Positions 44,361 to 54,872 are shown, counted from the first letter of the stretch. The stretch is DNA of 64,000 nucleotides from Hexactinellida sp. DTS-2022 (GCA_028753945.1 JAPNXP010000001.1:16544501-16608500), one strand, 5' to 3'. The notes: generated from the letters alone by a model not told the origin. Numbers and translations are program-made.

Positions 44361-45596
44361 ATGGCCACTAATATGCCTACAAATGTTATTTCCGATAAAA
44401 TGGCACATTTCGACAATGTCGCCACTATAATTCACCAAACATTTGATTCCCTAATCGATCAGCTGATCGCGAGGAGGGACGCTCTCCTCCAGAGGGTCCG
44501 TGAGCTGCGAGAGGACCACACGAACAAAGAAGCCACTCGTATCGCTGCCATAGAAGAACTGGAAAGGGTACAGCAACAAATGATGGAAATGAGCATAAAG
44601 GTTAACCCAAACCTAGAGTTCCATGAACAAGCCAAACAAGCCTACCAACAGGGCATTAAGAAACTGGGACCATCTGCCACATTCCTATGTCCAGTCTTAA
44701 GTTGTCAAAACACGGACACAATCCGACAGCTGATATCCGAGCTAGGAGAGATAGTCCCGTGTGAGATACCGGACTATTCTCTCAAGCGAGAACCGGTATT
44801 AACAGCTGGGAAGTATGGTGCAGGTGCTAATGAGTTGAGAGCCGAAGGAATAGCATTCGATGAATCCACTGAGCTAATGTACGTAGCAGATTATGGAAAC
44901 AGTCGTGTGCAAATAGTGTCGTTAAAGGGAGAGTTTGTGGCACAATTTCGGAATGATAAGCTCAGGTATCCATGGGGAATAGTTGTTAACAAAGAGTCCA
45001 TACTCGTAACCGACAGATATCACCATGCATTGTTACAGTTCCGAAAGAAAGATTCCAAGCTCATGAACAGAACTGGAACTGAAGGCAACAAGGAAGGAGA
45101 GTTTAACCGGCCCCGTGGACTCTGTATCGACACTAACGGAGATGTGTTAGTTGCAGATAGCGACAACTACAGAGTATGTGTATACTCGAAACTTCTCAAA
45201 TTCAAGTCCTGCATCGGAATAGGACAGCTGTTTAGCCCTAGAGACGTTAAGCTGTCAGCTGATCGAATCGTGGTGCTAGACTGGAGTCCCAAATGTGTCC
45301 ATTTCTTCTCTCGAGAAGGACACCCCCTCAGTTCCTGTGTCTCTCTAGGGAAAGGGAACAGTTTGGTCGCTATCCCTTCCTTCTTCTGTTTGGACTCCGC
45401 TGGCAATATTATCATTAGCGACCGTGAGACTAATACCATCATGATATACACTGAATCTGGAAAGCATATTCACACCTTGGGGAGGGAAGGGGAGGGAAAG
45501 GGAGAGTTCATCAGGCCCTGTGGAGTTTGTATTTCCAAATTAGGAATTATTTGTGTTGTGTCCGATAATCCTAATTATCCTTTGCAATGTTTCTAA
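44361..45596 (+). CDS. Coiled-coil and NHL-propeller protein 1 (411 aa, TRIM-like without RING)
   Basis: Residues ~28-78 form a charged coiled coil; residues ~145-411 form about six NHL repeats (VADYGNSRVQIVSLKGEF, RPRGLCIDTNGDVLVADSDN and similar), so a six-bladed beta-propeller is expected. NHL propellers bind RNA or protein, in TRIM/LIN-41/Brat-like proteins among others. There is no RING or B-box, so ligase activity is not expected. An almost identical gene lies inverted at 50306-51547. Homology extends ~140 bp upstream of the ATG and includes CTAACTTTCCAGGTATC, a possible splice acceptor. Differences between the two proteins fall mostly in loops of one propeller face. The ligand is unknown, and intracellular location is inferred from the lack of a signal peptide. 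Confidence 0.88.
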   Translation: MATNMPTNVISDKMAHFDNVATIIHQTFDSLIDQLIARRDALLQRVRELREDHTNKEATRIAAIEELERVQQQMMEMSIKVNPNLEFHEQAKQAYQQGIKKLGPSATFLCPVLSCQNTDTIRQLISELGEIVPCEIPDYSLKREPVLTAGKYGAGANELRAEGIAFDESTELMYVADYGNSRVQIVSLKGEFVAQFRNDKLRYPWGIVVNKESILVTDRYHHALLQFRKKDSKLMNRTGTEGNKEGEFNRPRGLCIDTNGDVLVADSDNYRVCVYSKLLKFKSCIGIGQLFSPRDVKLSADRIVVLDWSPKCVHFFSREGHPLSSCVSLGKGNSLVAIPSFFCLDSAGNIIISDRETNTIMIYTESGKHIHTLGREGEGKGEFIRPCGVCISKLGIICVVSDNPNYPLQCF

Positions 45597-46040
45597 TTTG
45601 TTTGTTTTCATTATTTGTTTATTGATTGGTTCTATTAATTAAATGTCGCAGTAGGAATAAGAGTTAAACTGTAATTCCGTCCTATTAATCCTGAGTTTAA
45701 TGCGAAGAAATTTATTAACTGGTGGCTTTATTAAGCGGAGTATACTGTATATTGAATATTTAATTATCGATCAATTTACCCCTTAGGGATAGGGGCAATC
45801 ATTTGGGTTAGGCAATGATACGAGAGTGGGCTAATAGTCGAGTGAATACAGTATTTCAATTGTTACAGAATATGGGTTTAAATACATGATCTGGAAATTG
45901 AAACTATTTAAGGTGAGTCACTAAATGACTTATTTGTCGATGTTAGTAGCATGGAATCACCTCCAGTTGGTGTCGCTAATATGGAACCCAAACTTAACTT
46001 GGTTTCTTATGTTGCCCAATTAATAAATTCATTTCAGGGA
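45597..46040. other. Gene-free stretch after NHL gene 1
   Basis: It holds a scrap of the CCGCTTAATA MITE family (TATTAAGCGGAGTATACTGTA near 45729) and nothing else recognisable. Confidence 0.4.
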
Positions 46041-46160
46041 AATCTAAAATTACAGCTGTGCCGACAGCATATTCCTTTGGAGGCACTATTTTGGTGATTG
46101 GTTGATTTAAAGTGCCTCCAAAAGAACATGCGGTCGTCACAGCTGTAATTTTAGATTTTT
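46041..46160. repeat. Diverged hairpin of the array family with matched changes in both arms
   Basis: The arm AATCTAAAATTACAGCTGTG pairs perfectly with CACAGCTGTAATTTTAGATT. Compared with the array consensus (AATCCAAAATTGCAGCTGTG), both differences occur on both arms, so pairing is preserved. Confidence 0.75.
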
Positions 46161-46239
46161 TCTTAAATGAATATAAGTTGTGATCTGCCATAATGATGTC
46201 ATCATTACTATAAAGATGTTTAACCATTTCAGGTGTTTC

Positions 46240-46376
46240 GCAGGGCCGTAGCCACTGGTTAGGTTGGTCAGGTTTCAACCTGACCACTTTTGGTTGATTA
46301 ATTTCCCAATATGGCACCACTCGGTCAGGTTGGTCAGATTAACCTAACCACTTTGATTTTGGTGGCTACGGCCCTG
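46240..46376. mobile_element. hAT-like MITE, TIR CAGGGCCGTAGCCA
   Basis: The ends CAGGGCCGTAGCCA and TGGCTACGGCCCTG are exact inverses, and TTTCG flanks both sides. The interior repeats GGTTGGTCAGGTT. Confidence 0.8.
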
Positions 46377-47170
46377 TTTCGGGGTTACTAATGTTATGGG
46401 CTAAAGTTGCATCTTCTATAACAGAGTCACAATCTGTTTTATAAAGTATTTTCTTAATGTCTACTTTTCGCGCAGAACGTGAAAAATGTTGGATCATAAT
46501 AGCGTGGGAAGATTTTTTCCCAAACTGGCGATATCTTGATAAAAGCCGCGAATTTGAGAACATTAGCACGAACTCTAAAACACATATAGATGTGTCACCA
46601 AGGAATGTATCCTTCTCATGTCCACTGTCTGTTTGTGTTAAACTTGTTATTGTTGTTATTTCGAAAATTCTAGTGATACCCTTACCATCGATGTAATTAA
46701 CTGATAGGATTAAGCATAGCCTACTCTATATATGGCCTGACAGTAGATGTACCAGGGATGCACAAGAAGATGGGAAATTTGAATGTTTTAATGTTTTCTA
46801 TATTGAACTACTAAGTTCTTCATACGTCTCTAGGTCGTAAACAAACTCAGCCCTGCTAGCCCGTGACTAGTATTAGCTGTAATGAGAAGGGTGATTGGAT
46901 TTTCATAATTTAATAGTAATAATAAACACAAACAGTACAATTTCTAATATTAATATACAGTGAATAATACACAATTATTCGCTTTCTTTCCTCTCTCCTC
47001 TTTCTCTCTCTGGCTCTAGCAGTGACACACGACACACTTAACTACATAATAGAAATAAGAATAAACAGTAGTACAAATCATGGTAAATACAAATAAGTAG
47101 ATACATAATTAAGAGAATTTCTTAAATTTACGCTTCTATACTTTTTGAAAGAACCAGCGAGTTATAATTC

Positions 47171-48944
47171 TTAACTTTGTTTGCAAGAAAGCAATTCGCT
47201 ACAGTAAAGACGAGCTTCGATAAGATGTTTCCCACTAAAACACACCTCAGCTAATACAAGTAGACTTCCAAATACTGTACTTGGATCACGATTATCGCTA
47301 TCTTCCAAATACATCAACGTGAGTTCAACTAGTATTTTTCTAGAAGGTCCACTTACAAGCTTCGCCAACAGCTCTTTATTGTTTTCGATGGCACTAAAGG
47401 TCTTCCATATAACAAATAAGGAATTTAAAACTGGCTCAGATGGATATTTAAGTCCGCCACGGTCCTTTAGCTGCAGAAGTTTATACTGAGAGTCCAGGTC
47501 TAAATCAATGAGAAATTATTTATCAACTGTTAGCATATGTAGCAGACATGACACGGTTTTGTTTGTTTCAGGTACTGATGGACAGAATAGCCTGCAATAA
47601 AGGATAATGATTGAAGCAACTGTGAACCACAATCAATTGTTGATAGATCATTAATCTCATCAAGAAATGGCTCCAAATTGAACTCACCATCAGTAGTGGA
47701 ATACGCTATACGGACAAGAAAATGACTTGACAAATGACTGAATAGATTGAAAGGAGTGTCTTGTTGGTCAGTATATATGTTTCATATGCTAGAAAGTTTA
47801 AGTCGACGCTCGGTTCAAGGATTTGAAGATAGGACAATACAAGCATGTCTAAAACTGGTGTATGTTTGTTTACTAAGTTTGCCAATTTTTTCTGGTAAAG
47901 TTTGCCAAGCATCTAACCAAAACTACACGAGTCAAAAATCGAAATCGCTCGTCATTAAAAGTCAAAGGTCTAGAGAAATTATCGTTCAAACGTATTCCTT
48001 TAAGAGAATACTTATCCACCGATCATCAGCGTTTGTATTAAAAAACCTCGCTTTTTCTACCGATTGTTTTTTTTATGTTTATAAAAAACATCATCGGTAG
48101 AAAGTAGCGAGGTTTTTTAATACAAACGCCGATGATCGGTGGATAAGTATTCTCTTCCTTTAAATGGTGTGTTAACGTTGAATAATTTCCAAACAGTAAG
48201 AAGGGTATCAACAAGCTCAGGAGTATTATTTCTATATTCTGGATAACGCAATTCGTTCTGGATAGTTAGCACAGATATTGTTAATTCGTTAACGACTTTT
48301 AAAACCAGTTTGACATTTTGACGCTCATTGCTAGACGGAAAACATGACTCCATAGTCAAATGAGGAGCTAACTTGGATAAACTTGTTCTTTCTGAATTAT
48401 ATAATTGACATACATCTTCAAAGGATGCACAACCGAACTTAAGGAACCACACCAACCAACTATTAAGTAAACAAATCAAGGTTAACTTATCTTTCAAGTC
48501 CTGTGGAGAGTTACCACAAACTTCTCTTTCTCTTGACTCTCGGATCTCAAGCTGAGTTGTAGTGTTTGGTTCATCAATTAATCCTCTTTTGCATCGTATG
48601 AGAAGCGATTCCGTTTGTTAGGTTTGGATGAGTAATATGCTGGGCAGTCAGACAGTAAACTTGGTACAGCGCCTTCCTTCAGCTTTGGCTTCGCCGTACT
48701 TCAGTAAAAGTACCATCTCCTCTTGGGACTTGGAAAGTGTAGTCTATGTCTTCTTTCTGAAAATGGTTGATACATACATACATAGACCACCTTCAGGTCA
48801 CCGATATCCTCGCGACGAAGAGCGCATGTCCAACCATGATTCAGGATTGGTGGATTTTGAGGCATCTTGAACACAGGAACATGGTCATGTCTCATGTGGG
48901 TTGTAATTGCTCTTGCAACCGGGGACAGAACACGAGTTAGGCAT
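47171..48944 (-). pseudogene. Broken P-element/THAP9-like transposase
   Basis: Reading from 48944: an N-terminal THAP zinc-finger (CSVPGCKS, then VPVFKMP, WTCALRRED, VCINHF, and the AVP box LKEGAVPSLL). It is cut by frame changes near 48898 and 48665 and followed by a stop near 48565. Next, 48497-48117 has the family's KLAPHL, VKLVLKVV and LFNVN-type blocks. Then 47912-47530 is open but changes frame near 47760, and 47499-47171 has the DRGGLKYPSE motif near the C-terminus. AG acceptors precede some blocks (near 47912 and at 47500), so the live ancestor probably had introns. Multiple frame breaks and an internal hairpin make it non-functional. Nuclear DNA cutting and joining was its ancestral role. 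Confidence 0.75.
48002..48156. repeat. 64-bp near-perfect hairpin inside the transposase relic
   Basis: 48002-48064 and 48093-48156 are reverse complements with very few mismatches around a ~28-nt AT-rich loop that extends the stem. The right arm overlaps coding blocks of the relic, so the left arm is an inverted copy of its own coding DNA. Confidence 0.85.
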
Positions 48945-49202
48945 GAATAGAAGCTAATATGAATAAAATACCTAAGCGAAATTGAAAGCATGAGATTTTA
49001 CGTCAATAGAAGAGTTTTGAATAAAATCTGATCAATAATTGTATATATTTCAAGTATATTTCTAATTAATGTGGTTGATTATTATTATTATTCTAGATAT
49101 TAAATATTGTGGTTGGATAAATATTACCATCTTCTCCTTCATCCTTGGTCCACATTTTCTAGGTTACTGTCAGGCCATATATAGAGTAGGCTATGGATTA
49201 AG

Positions 49203-50290
49203 TAACATGAAATAAAAGTGTTACTGTCATTAGTATAATATGATACACTTCGAATTTCAAATATAAATACTTATCGAGACAACAACTAGCTTTAATATCT
49301 CTAAACTTAACCGTAGAAAGTTGAATATCAATTCAAACGCATGTCGCTCTCTTAACATATCATCTTAAAGCAGTGTGGCGTATACAAATTGCTTTCAGTC
49401 ATGCTGGAAGTTTGTTCGTTCGAATCATCTTTTAGTGAATAATAATCGCGGGTTTCGCAATTCCCAAATGGAAAACCTCAAAATAAGGAAGTGGAAATGA
49501 GGAAAACCCACACGATTAAGTTAAGTATAAGTACGGTTGGTATTGTAGATCATACGATGATACGAATTTACATAATGAATAAAAAACGTGCAAGTATATG
49601 CCTTAACAATAACTAAAGTAACTTTTGAATACAAACAACAACAACAACAACAACAACAACTCTCCCATTTGTAGTCACAGAGACAAAAAGGTATACATAG
49701 GAATTGGATAGTTGCAACTATAGAAATGCTATGGAATATAGTTAGCTTTATAGTGGTCCATTATACTCAAATGTACAGAAATTAAACGGAATTAATTTTA
49801 CACAATCACAAGGTTTCGTCTTCAGTTTACTGAGGTATTATGTGATATAATTTTAGGAATTTTGTGCAAAAAATTTTTGTAACATTTTATAGATTCAACA
49901 GGTGGAAGTGAATTTTAGGCCATAGTTGATGGAAAAGTTGCATAATACGTGAATTTTCTCTCATATAATACGTATAACATGTATTAACGTAGTATACGTA
50001 CATATTTTAATCATAAACAACTGAAAATATAAAGTAATTTAGCATGTAAAATATTTTATTATATGACGAAGGGGGGAGTAGGAAAATGAACAAGGGGAAA
50101 AGAGTTAAAATAAGTTTACAATAAACTGATTATATATTAGATTATTCTACTTCTGTAACTAAGAACATGTTTTGGCTACCACCCTTCGCCCCTTGGAAAC
50201 GTTACGTATAATTTGAATGGTCTCATATATGATATTTTAAACAAAAACAGTTTCATTTGACAAATATTCAGTCACACATTTTAATATAAT
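49203..50290. other. Gene-free stretch with a (CAA)n microsatellite
   Basis: (CAA)n at 49634-49660. No gene or transposon end recognised. It precedes the 3' end of the minus-strand NHL gene. Confidence 0.45.
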
Positions 50291-50305
50291 CAACAAATAA
50301 ACAAA

Positions 50306-51547
50306 CTAGAAACATTGCAGAGGATAGTTGGGATTACTGGATACAACACAAATAATTCCTAATTTGGAGATACAAACTCCAAAGGGCCCAATAAACTCTC
50401 CCCTTCCCTTCCCTTTCCTTCCCAAGGTGTGAATATGCTTCCCAGATTCCGTATATACTTTGATGGCATTACTCCCCCAGGCGCTAATGATAATATTGCC
50501 AGCTGAGTCCAAACAGAAGAAGGAAGGGTCAGCGACCAAACTGTCCCCTCTCCCTTTAGAGACACAGGAACTGAGGGGGTGTCCTTCTCGAGAGAAGAAA
50601 TGGACACATTTGGGACTCCAGTCTAGCACCACGATTCGATCAGCTGACAGCTTAACGTCTCCAGGTTCATGCAGCTGTCCTATTCCGATGCAGGACTTGA
50701 ATTTCAGGAGTTTAGAGTATACACACACTCTGTGGTTGAAGTTATCTGCAACTAACACATCTCCGTTAGTGTCGATACAAAGTCCATAGGGACCGTTAAA
50801 CTCTCCTTCCTTGTTGCCTTGAGTTCCAGTTCTGTTGATGAGTTTGCAATCTTTCTTTCGGAACTGTAACAATGCATGGTGCCCTTTGTCGGTTATGAAT
50901 ATTGACTCTTTGTTAACAGCTATTCCCCATGGATCCCAGAGCTGATCATTCCTGAATTGTGTCACAAACTCTCCCTCTAAAGACACTATTTGCACACGAT
51001 TGTTCAAACAATCTGCTACGTACATTTGCTCAGTGGATTCATCGAGTGTTATTCCTCTGGCATTCAACTCATTAGCACTTGCACCTCTTCCTAACTTCCC
51101 AGCTGTTAATACCGGTTCTCGCTTGAGAGAATAGTCCGGTATCTCACACGGAACTATCTCTCCTAGCTCGGATATCAGCTGTCGGAATGTGTCCCTATTT
51201 TGACACCTGAAGACGGGACATAGGAATGTGGCAGATGGTCCCAGTTTCTTAATGCCCTGTTGGTAGGCTTGTTTGGCCTGTTCATGGAACTCTAGGTTTG
51301 GGTTAACCTTTATGCTCATTTCCATCATTTGTTGCTGTACCCTTTCCAGTTCTTCTATGGCAGCGATACGAGTGGCTTCTTTGTTCGTGTGGTCCTCTCG
51401 CAGCTCACGGACCCTCTGGAGGAGAGCGTCCCTCCTCGCGATCAGCTGATCGATTAGGGAATCAAATGTTTGGTGAATTATAGTGGCGACATTGTCGAAA
51501 TGTGCCATTTTATCGGAAATAACATTTGTAGGCATATTAGTGGCCAT
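50306..51547 (-). CDS. Coiled-coil and NHL-propeller protein 2 (413 aa)
   Basis: Same architecture as the gene at 44361. The first ~110 residues, including the coiled coil, are identical or nearly so. The NHL part keeps framework strands such as LCIDTNGDVLVAD, DVKLSADRIVVLDWSPKC and YTESGKHIHTLG. It differs at loop positions (DCLNNR for DYGNSR, WDPW for RYPW, NGPYG for NRPRG, NFNHR for SDNYR, AWGSNAIKV for DRETNTIMI). Upstream homology continues to about 51689, including the GATACCTGGAAAGTTAG segment. The pair is an inverted duplication about 4.7 kb apart. Both are intact, so both are probably expressed. Confidence 0.88.
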   Translation of the reverse strand: MATNMPTNVISDKMAHFDNVATIIHQTFDSLIDQLIARRDALLQRVRELREDHTNKEATRIAAIEELERVQQQMMEMSIKVNPNLEFHEQAKQAYQQGIKKLGPSATFLCPVFRCQNRDTFRQLISELGEIVPCEIPDYSLKREPVLTAGKLGRGASANELNARGITLDESTEQMYVADCLNNRVQIVSLEGEFVTQFRNDQLWDPWGIAVNKESIFITDKGHHALLQFRKKDCKLINRTGTQGNKEGEFNGPYGLCIDTNGDVLVADNFNHRVCVYSKLLKFKSCIGIGQLHEPGDVKLSADRIVVLDWSPKCVHFFSREGHPLSSCVSKGRGDSLVADPSFFCLDSAGNIIISAWGSNAIKVYTESGKHIHTLGRKGKGRGEFIGPFGVCISKLGIICVVSSNPNYPLQCF

Positions 51548-51949
51548 TTTAGGTTCAGTTACGAATTGAGTTTATTCAAATAATATAATTAATCTAATAC
51601 AGATCTACCTTATACATGTGTAACCTGAGAATACCAAAGTACGTCAATGGTTGCTATGGTGATACCTGGAAAGTTAGGAAATTTTCTTGGTTAGTTGTTT
51701 CTACTATGACTCAATAGAATAATCTGGAATTGTTTATCGGTTCAAAGTAGTGTTTACATTTTAAAAAAATATCCCTATTTGCCACAAACAACAGTTTCAA
51801 TTCTTATCCTACAAGATCAATATTGTGTTTGCCAAACTATAGTTCATTCATGATTAGAATTATACGATTTAATGCAAAGAATCCTCGTATTTAGCATTTT
51901 ATTTGAATCACAAGTTGGAAGTCAAGCCTTAAGTTAATTGCAAATTGTA

Positions 51950-52131
51950 CAGTGGATGCCGGTTATAAGCACATCGTCGGGAACTGCACTTAATGTGCTT
52001 ATAACCGGCATGTTCTTATAACCGACATAAATTATATAGGGTTTATGGCAACCGTTTTCCAACATAGTGTTCTTCTATCCAATATGTTCTTATAACCGGT
52101 GTGCTTATTATATCCGACATCTATTATATCA
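51950..52131. mobile_element. Mariner-like MITE (GCCGGTTATAAG family)
   Basis: TA then CAGTGGATGCCGGTTATAAG; the TCGTCGGGAACTGC core and repeated GTTCTTATAACCGG follow. The right end is degraded (CCGACATCTATTA). Confidence 0.65.
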
Positions 52132-52559
52132 TGATTTTCGTAATTGATGACGTCATAACTAAGTAATCTGCTTGAAACAAGGTTTCATCCAAGCGCGTAA
52201 ATTTATTTGGAAGCAATTCTAGGCCTGCGAAAATCGAGATTACTCCCACAGACTTAATGCAAGAATTGAGTAATTTATGCGCGTGTGAGCGAGCTCAAAC
52301 TAAATCTAGGCGCGCAGAATTTTGACTGTGTACAATATTCTAACTTGTTAGTATTTCTGTGATAAAATATGCAATTGCTAGGCAAATACTTGTGCATGAG
52401 AAGTGGAATAAACTGTGTTTTGATAAAAGAGGAAACAAAAAAAGATTAGCATCCCAATTATGGCAGAAACTAAGGCCAAATTGAAAATTTGTGAAGTGCC
52501 AAAAGGTGTAGAATTAAATTCTCAATTTCATCAATGTCACCATTCATTTTTATGTTATG

Positions 52560-53000
52560 GGCCATAATTAGTTTAATTTTCGGTAGAAACAAACTTCAAA
52601 TTCATCAATTGATCATAATGCCACGGAACACTTATTGGTCTTAACACCTTGAGGTGATGATTACAACAAAAAAATGTGTTTTTCTTTTTGTGAATTTTAT
52701 ATTTCGAATGTGTTGGTTGGCGTTGGGAGAACACCCAACATGCACAGAAAAAATGCTGACTCAAAAGTCAAAACCTATTATCTTCTACTGAAACTAGGAT
52801 ATTTCTGAAATGAAGTGAGTTAAAAGGAAACTTCCAACACACTAGGGTAGTTTCCGTCCGAAACACCTTTCTGAAATTGATTAACACCTTTATGGTGACG
52901 ACATACAACAGGTCTATCAAACCACCAACCACCAAAAGATAGCGCCTTCAAAGGAACATGCGGCCGGCACAGCTGTAATTTTAGATTTATTTATTATTTC
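52560..53000 (+). repeat. Partial array unit with a half hairpin
   Basis: It resembles 32190-32650 of the hairpin array (TGAGGTGATGA, GAAACTTCCAA, CACCTTTATGGTGA). The 5' hairpin arm is largely lost; the 3' arm (GGAACATGCGGCCGGCACAGCTG, AATTTTAGATTTA) remains at about 52950-52992. Confidence 0.6.
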
Positions 53001-53002
53001 TC

Positions 53003-53824
53003 CATAGACGGTACCCTGCCCTCACCTTTATACATTAAGGGCTAAAACTTGGCATGTAGGTGCGGAGTGACCGTCTAATTTGCACCTGAGGTTACGATTT
53101 TCGTTCATTTTTCTTAACACCTATTTAATCTAATTATACTTCATAACATTAAATAATAAATAGTGAGCTTCATAAAATTTACATATTTGGATAGAGAATT
53201 AAATTCTACACCTTTTCACAGTGCACGAATTTTCAAATTGGGCTTGGATTGTGCCACAATTGAGGTGCAAATTTCCTTTGTTTACTCACACTTCAATTTC
53301 AGTAAAACTGTTAAATCTAATTCTATTGTTTCATCTTGTAATAATTATATTGATTAAACTTGTTAAATCTTACTCTATTGTTTCAACTTTCGATAAATAT
53401 ATTGATTTAACTTATAAATTCCAGCTGGCTTCTATTTAATTGTAGTATTACTAAACAATGGATAAAATAATATAATATAATATAAGGAATTTGTTGACTC
53501 AACTCAACCAACCGTGGATAACATTGCTAAAATAAATTACTAATAATATAATTTATTATCAAAACATAATGAATGAATGGCATTAAACTCTAGATGGTTT
53601 ATGTGTAGAAACAAAATTCAAATTTATCTACCTTTCCTTGTGACTCCGACCAATAAAAAAATGGTTCTTCACACCTTGGGCGTTGATGACTTGGCGAAAA
53701 AAAATCCAAAATTGCAGCCTGCGCCGACAGCATGTTCCTTTGGAGGCACTATCAATAAACCACCAACAAAATATAGTGCCACCAAAGGAACATGCGTCGG
53801 CAAAGGCTGCAATTTTTGATTTTT
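53003..53824 (+). repeat. Type-2 array unit ending in a complete hairpin (53698-53824)
   Basis: It starts TCTCCATAGACGGTACCCTG and runs through the TTGTTTACTCACACTTCAATTT and CAACTTATAAATTCCAGCTGG blocks to a hairpin at 53698-53824, like 42842-43702. It lies outside the main array, so units move singly. Confidence 0.7.
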
Positions 53825-53940
53825 TTTCTTACACGACTAACAATTTGTCTATTTACTATTGCGAAAAATACAAAAATGTAGACCATATTTAAGCATTTTT
53901 AATTTTGAAGTGGTACCAATTAAGGCGAATTAAACCGGTT

Positions 53941-54183
53941 ATGGCTGTTGTAGATTTCTCAGGGAGTCGAGCCAGTAATAGTTCAGACAATGTACAGCCT
54001 GAAAATAATGAAAAATTTCATCATGAATTTAGAATGTTGTGGTCATTCGTACTTGACCATTTCTATAGAAATTGTATTTTAGTGTGCATGATGCTAAATT
54101 TTTCGAACACTGTTGCACTTGCACATGAGGAAATTTTACCTCATTTCCAGAGTACACATAATGACAGATCACCAGTTACTTAA
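53941..54183 (+). CDS. Possible small protein of unknown function (80 aa)
   Basis: From the ATG at 53941 the frame gives a polar N-terminus (SGSRASNSSDNVQPENN) then a helical, moderately hydrophobic C-terminal half (RMLWSFVLDHFYRN...). No family is recognised. It ends 41 bp before the ribosomal-protein-like ORF on the same strand, so it may be a separate small gene or a 5' exon. Composition looks protein-like, but length alone does not prove it. Confidence 0.3.
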   Translation: MAVVDFSGSRASNSSDNVQPENNEKFHHEFRMLWSFVLDHFYRNCILVCMMLNFSNTVALAHEEILPHFQSTHNDRSPVT

Positions 54184-54224
54184 TAAAGTAATTTTTCATT
54201 AGTCTCTGCTAGTTAGTTTTGTAG

Positions 54225-54872
54225 ATGCCTTTTTTAAACAAAATAAGCTTGATGGCTAAGACAATTGGGTGTATTAATAAATTTCGGACAAAACGTAATT
54301 CTTTCCCTGAGAAGTTCGGAAAAGAAATACAGTCCCTTATCTATCCATCTGAAGAAGTAACAGCTATTGTAGGAGACCCCGTGCTACTGCCCCGGAAGCC
54401 TCTTCCTCCTGGAGTCTACGAGGAAATAATACAGAAACGGAGGTTCAAATTCGTAGGAGGATTCTGGAAGAAACCCGAGTTATCAGCTGTTGAGTTAACT
54501 AGAATTAAAAGGAGATTTGTATTGGCGGGATACCAATGGCCTGTTGAGCCACACTTTGATTTGGTAAGGCACTTTAAGAACACTAGAAGCGCTTACTACC
54601 ATCCTGATAAACAAGTACGTTTAGATAAGATAGAGGCTTTCATGAAGCATAAGCCAGACATAATGAAGGAGTACAAAAAAAAGGTGAAAAGAGAGAAAGC
54701 TGAGGACGAAGATAGAAGCTTCAAGAAAGAACAAGAGCTTTATGTCTTTGCACTTGATGCTAAAAAACGTGATATTCCTGAATTTCTAGAGGAGAACATG
54801 TCCCAATCAAAATTGAAGCAAGAACAAACAAAACAGTTGGTAATAGCTACAAAGAAGAAAAAGAAAAAGTAG
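54225..54872 (+). CDS. Probable mitochondrial ribosomal protein, mL59/mL64 (CRIF1)-like (215 aa)
   Basis: A basic, Lys-rich protein without membrane segments. After an N-terminal basic stretch (INKFRTKRNSFPEKFG), the middle reads KRRFKFVGGFWKKPELS and LAGYQWPVEP. This resembles the short aromatic-proline segment before the long helix in mL64. The C-terminal half is a charged helix (IEAFMKHKPDIMKEYKKK) ending in a poly-Lys tail, like the C-terminal helix of that family. If correct, it acts in the large mitochondrial ribosomal subunit. The first Met is used; a second at 54252 would also give a basic, presequence-like start. The assignment comes from pattern memory and could be another mitoribosomal or RNA-binding protein. 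Confidence 0.55.
   Translation: MPFLNKISLMAKTIGCINKFRTKRNSFPEKFGKEIQSLIYPSEEVTAIVGDPVLLPRKPLPPGVYEEIIQKRRFKFVGGFWKKPELSAVELTRIKRRFVLAGYQWPVEPHFDLVRHFKNTRSAYYHPDKQVRLDKIEAFMKHKPDIMKEYKKKVKREKAEDEDRSFKKEQELYVFALDAKKRDIPEFLEENMSQSKLKQEQTKQLVIATKKKKKK

Larger units (their letters stand above)
46715..49195 (-). mobile_element. P-element-like (THAP transposase) DNA transposon, inactivated
   Basis: Terminal inverted repeats of 31 bp at 46715-46745 (starting CATAGCCTACTCTATATA) and 49165-49195 are exact inverses. GATTAAG flanks both ends (46708-46714, 49196-49202), a 7-8-bp target duplication. Drosophila P elements also have 31-bp TIRs starting CA and make 8-bp duplications. The element is 2481 bp and carries a broken THAP transposase on the minus strand. 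It sits between the two inverted NHL genes. Confidence 0.85.

Noticed and set aside
47747-48100. 117-codon plus-strand ORF
   Set aside because: Antisense shadow of the THAP transposase relic and its hairpin.
50460-50789. 109-codon plus-strand ORF
   Set aside because: Antisense to the NHL gene; an equivalent shadow exists at 45167-45451 in the duplicate.
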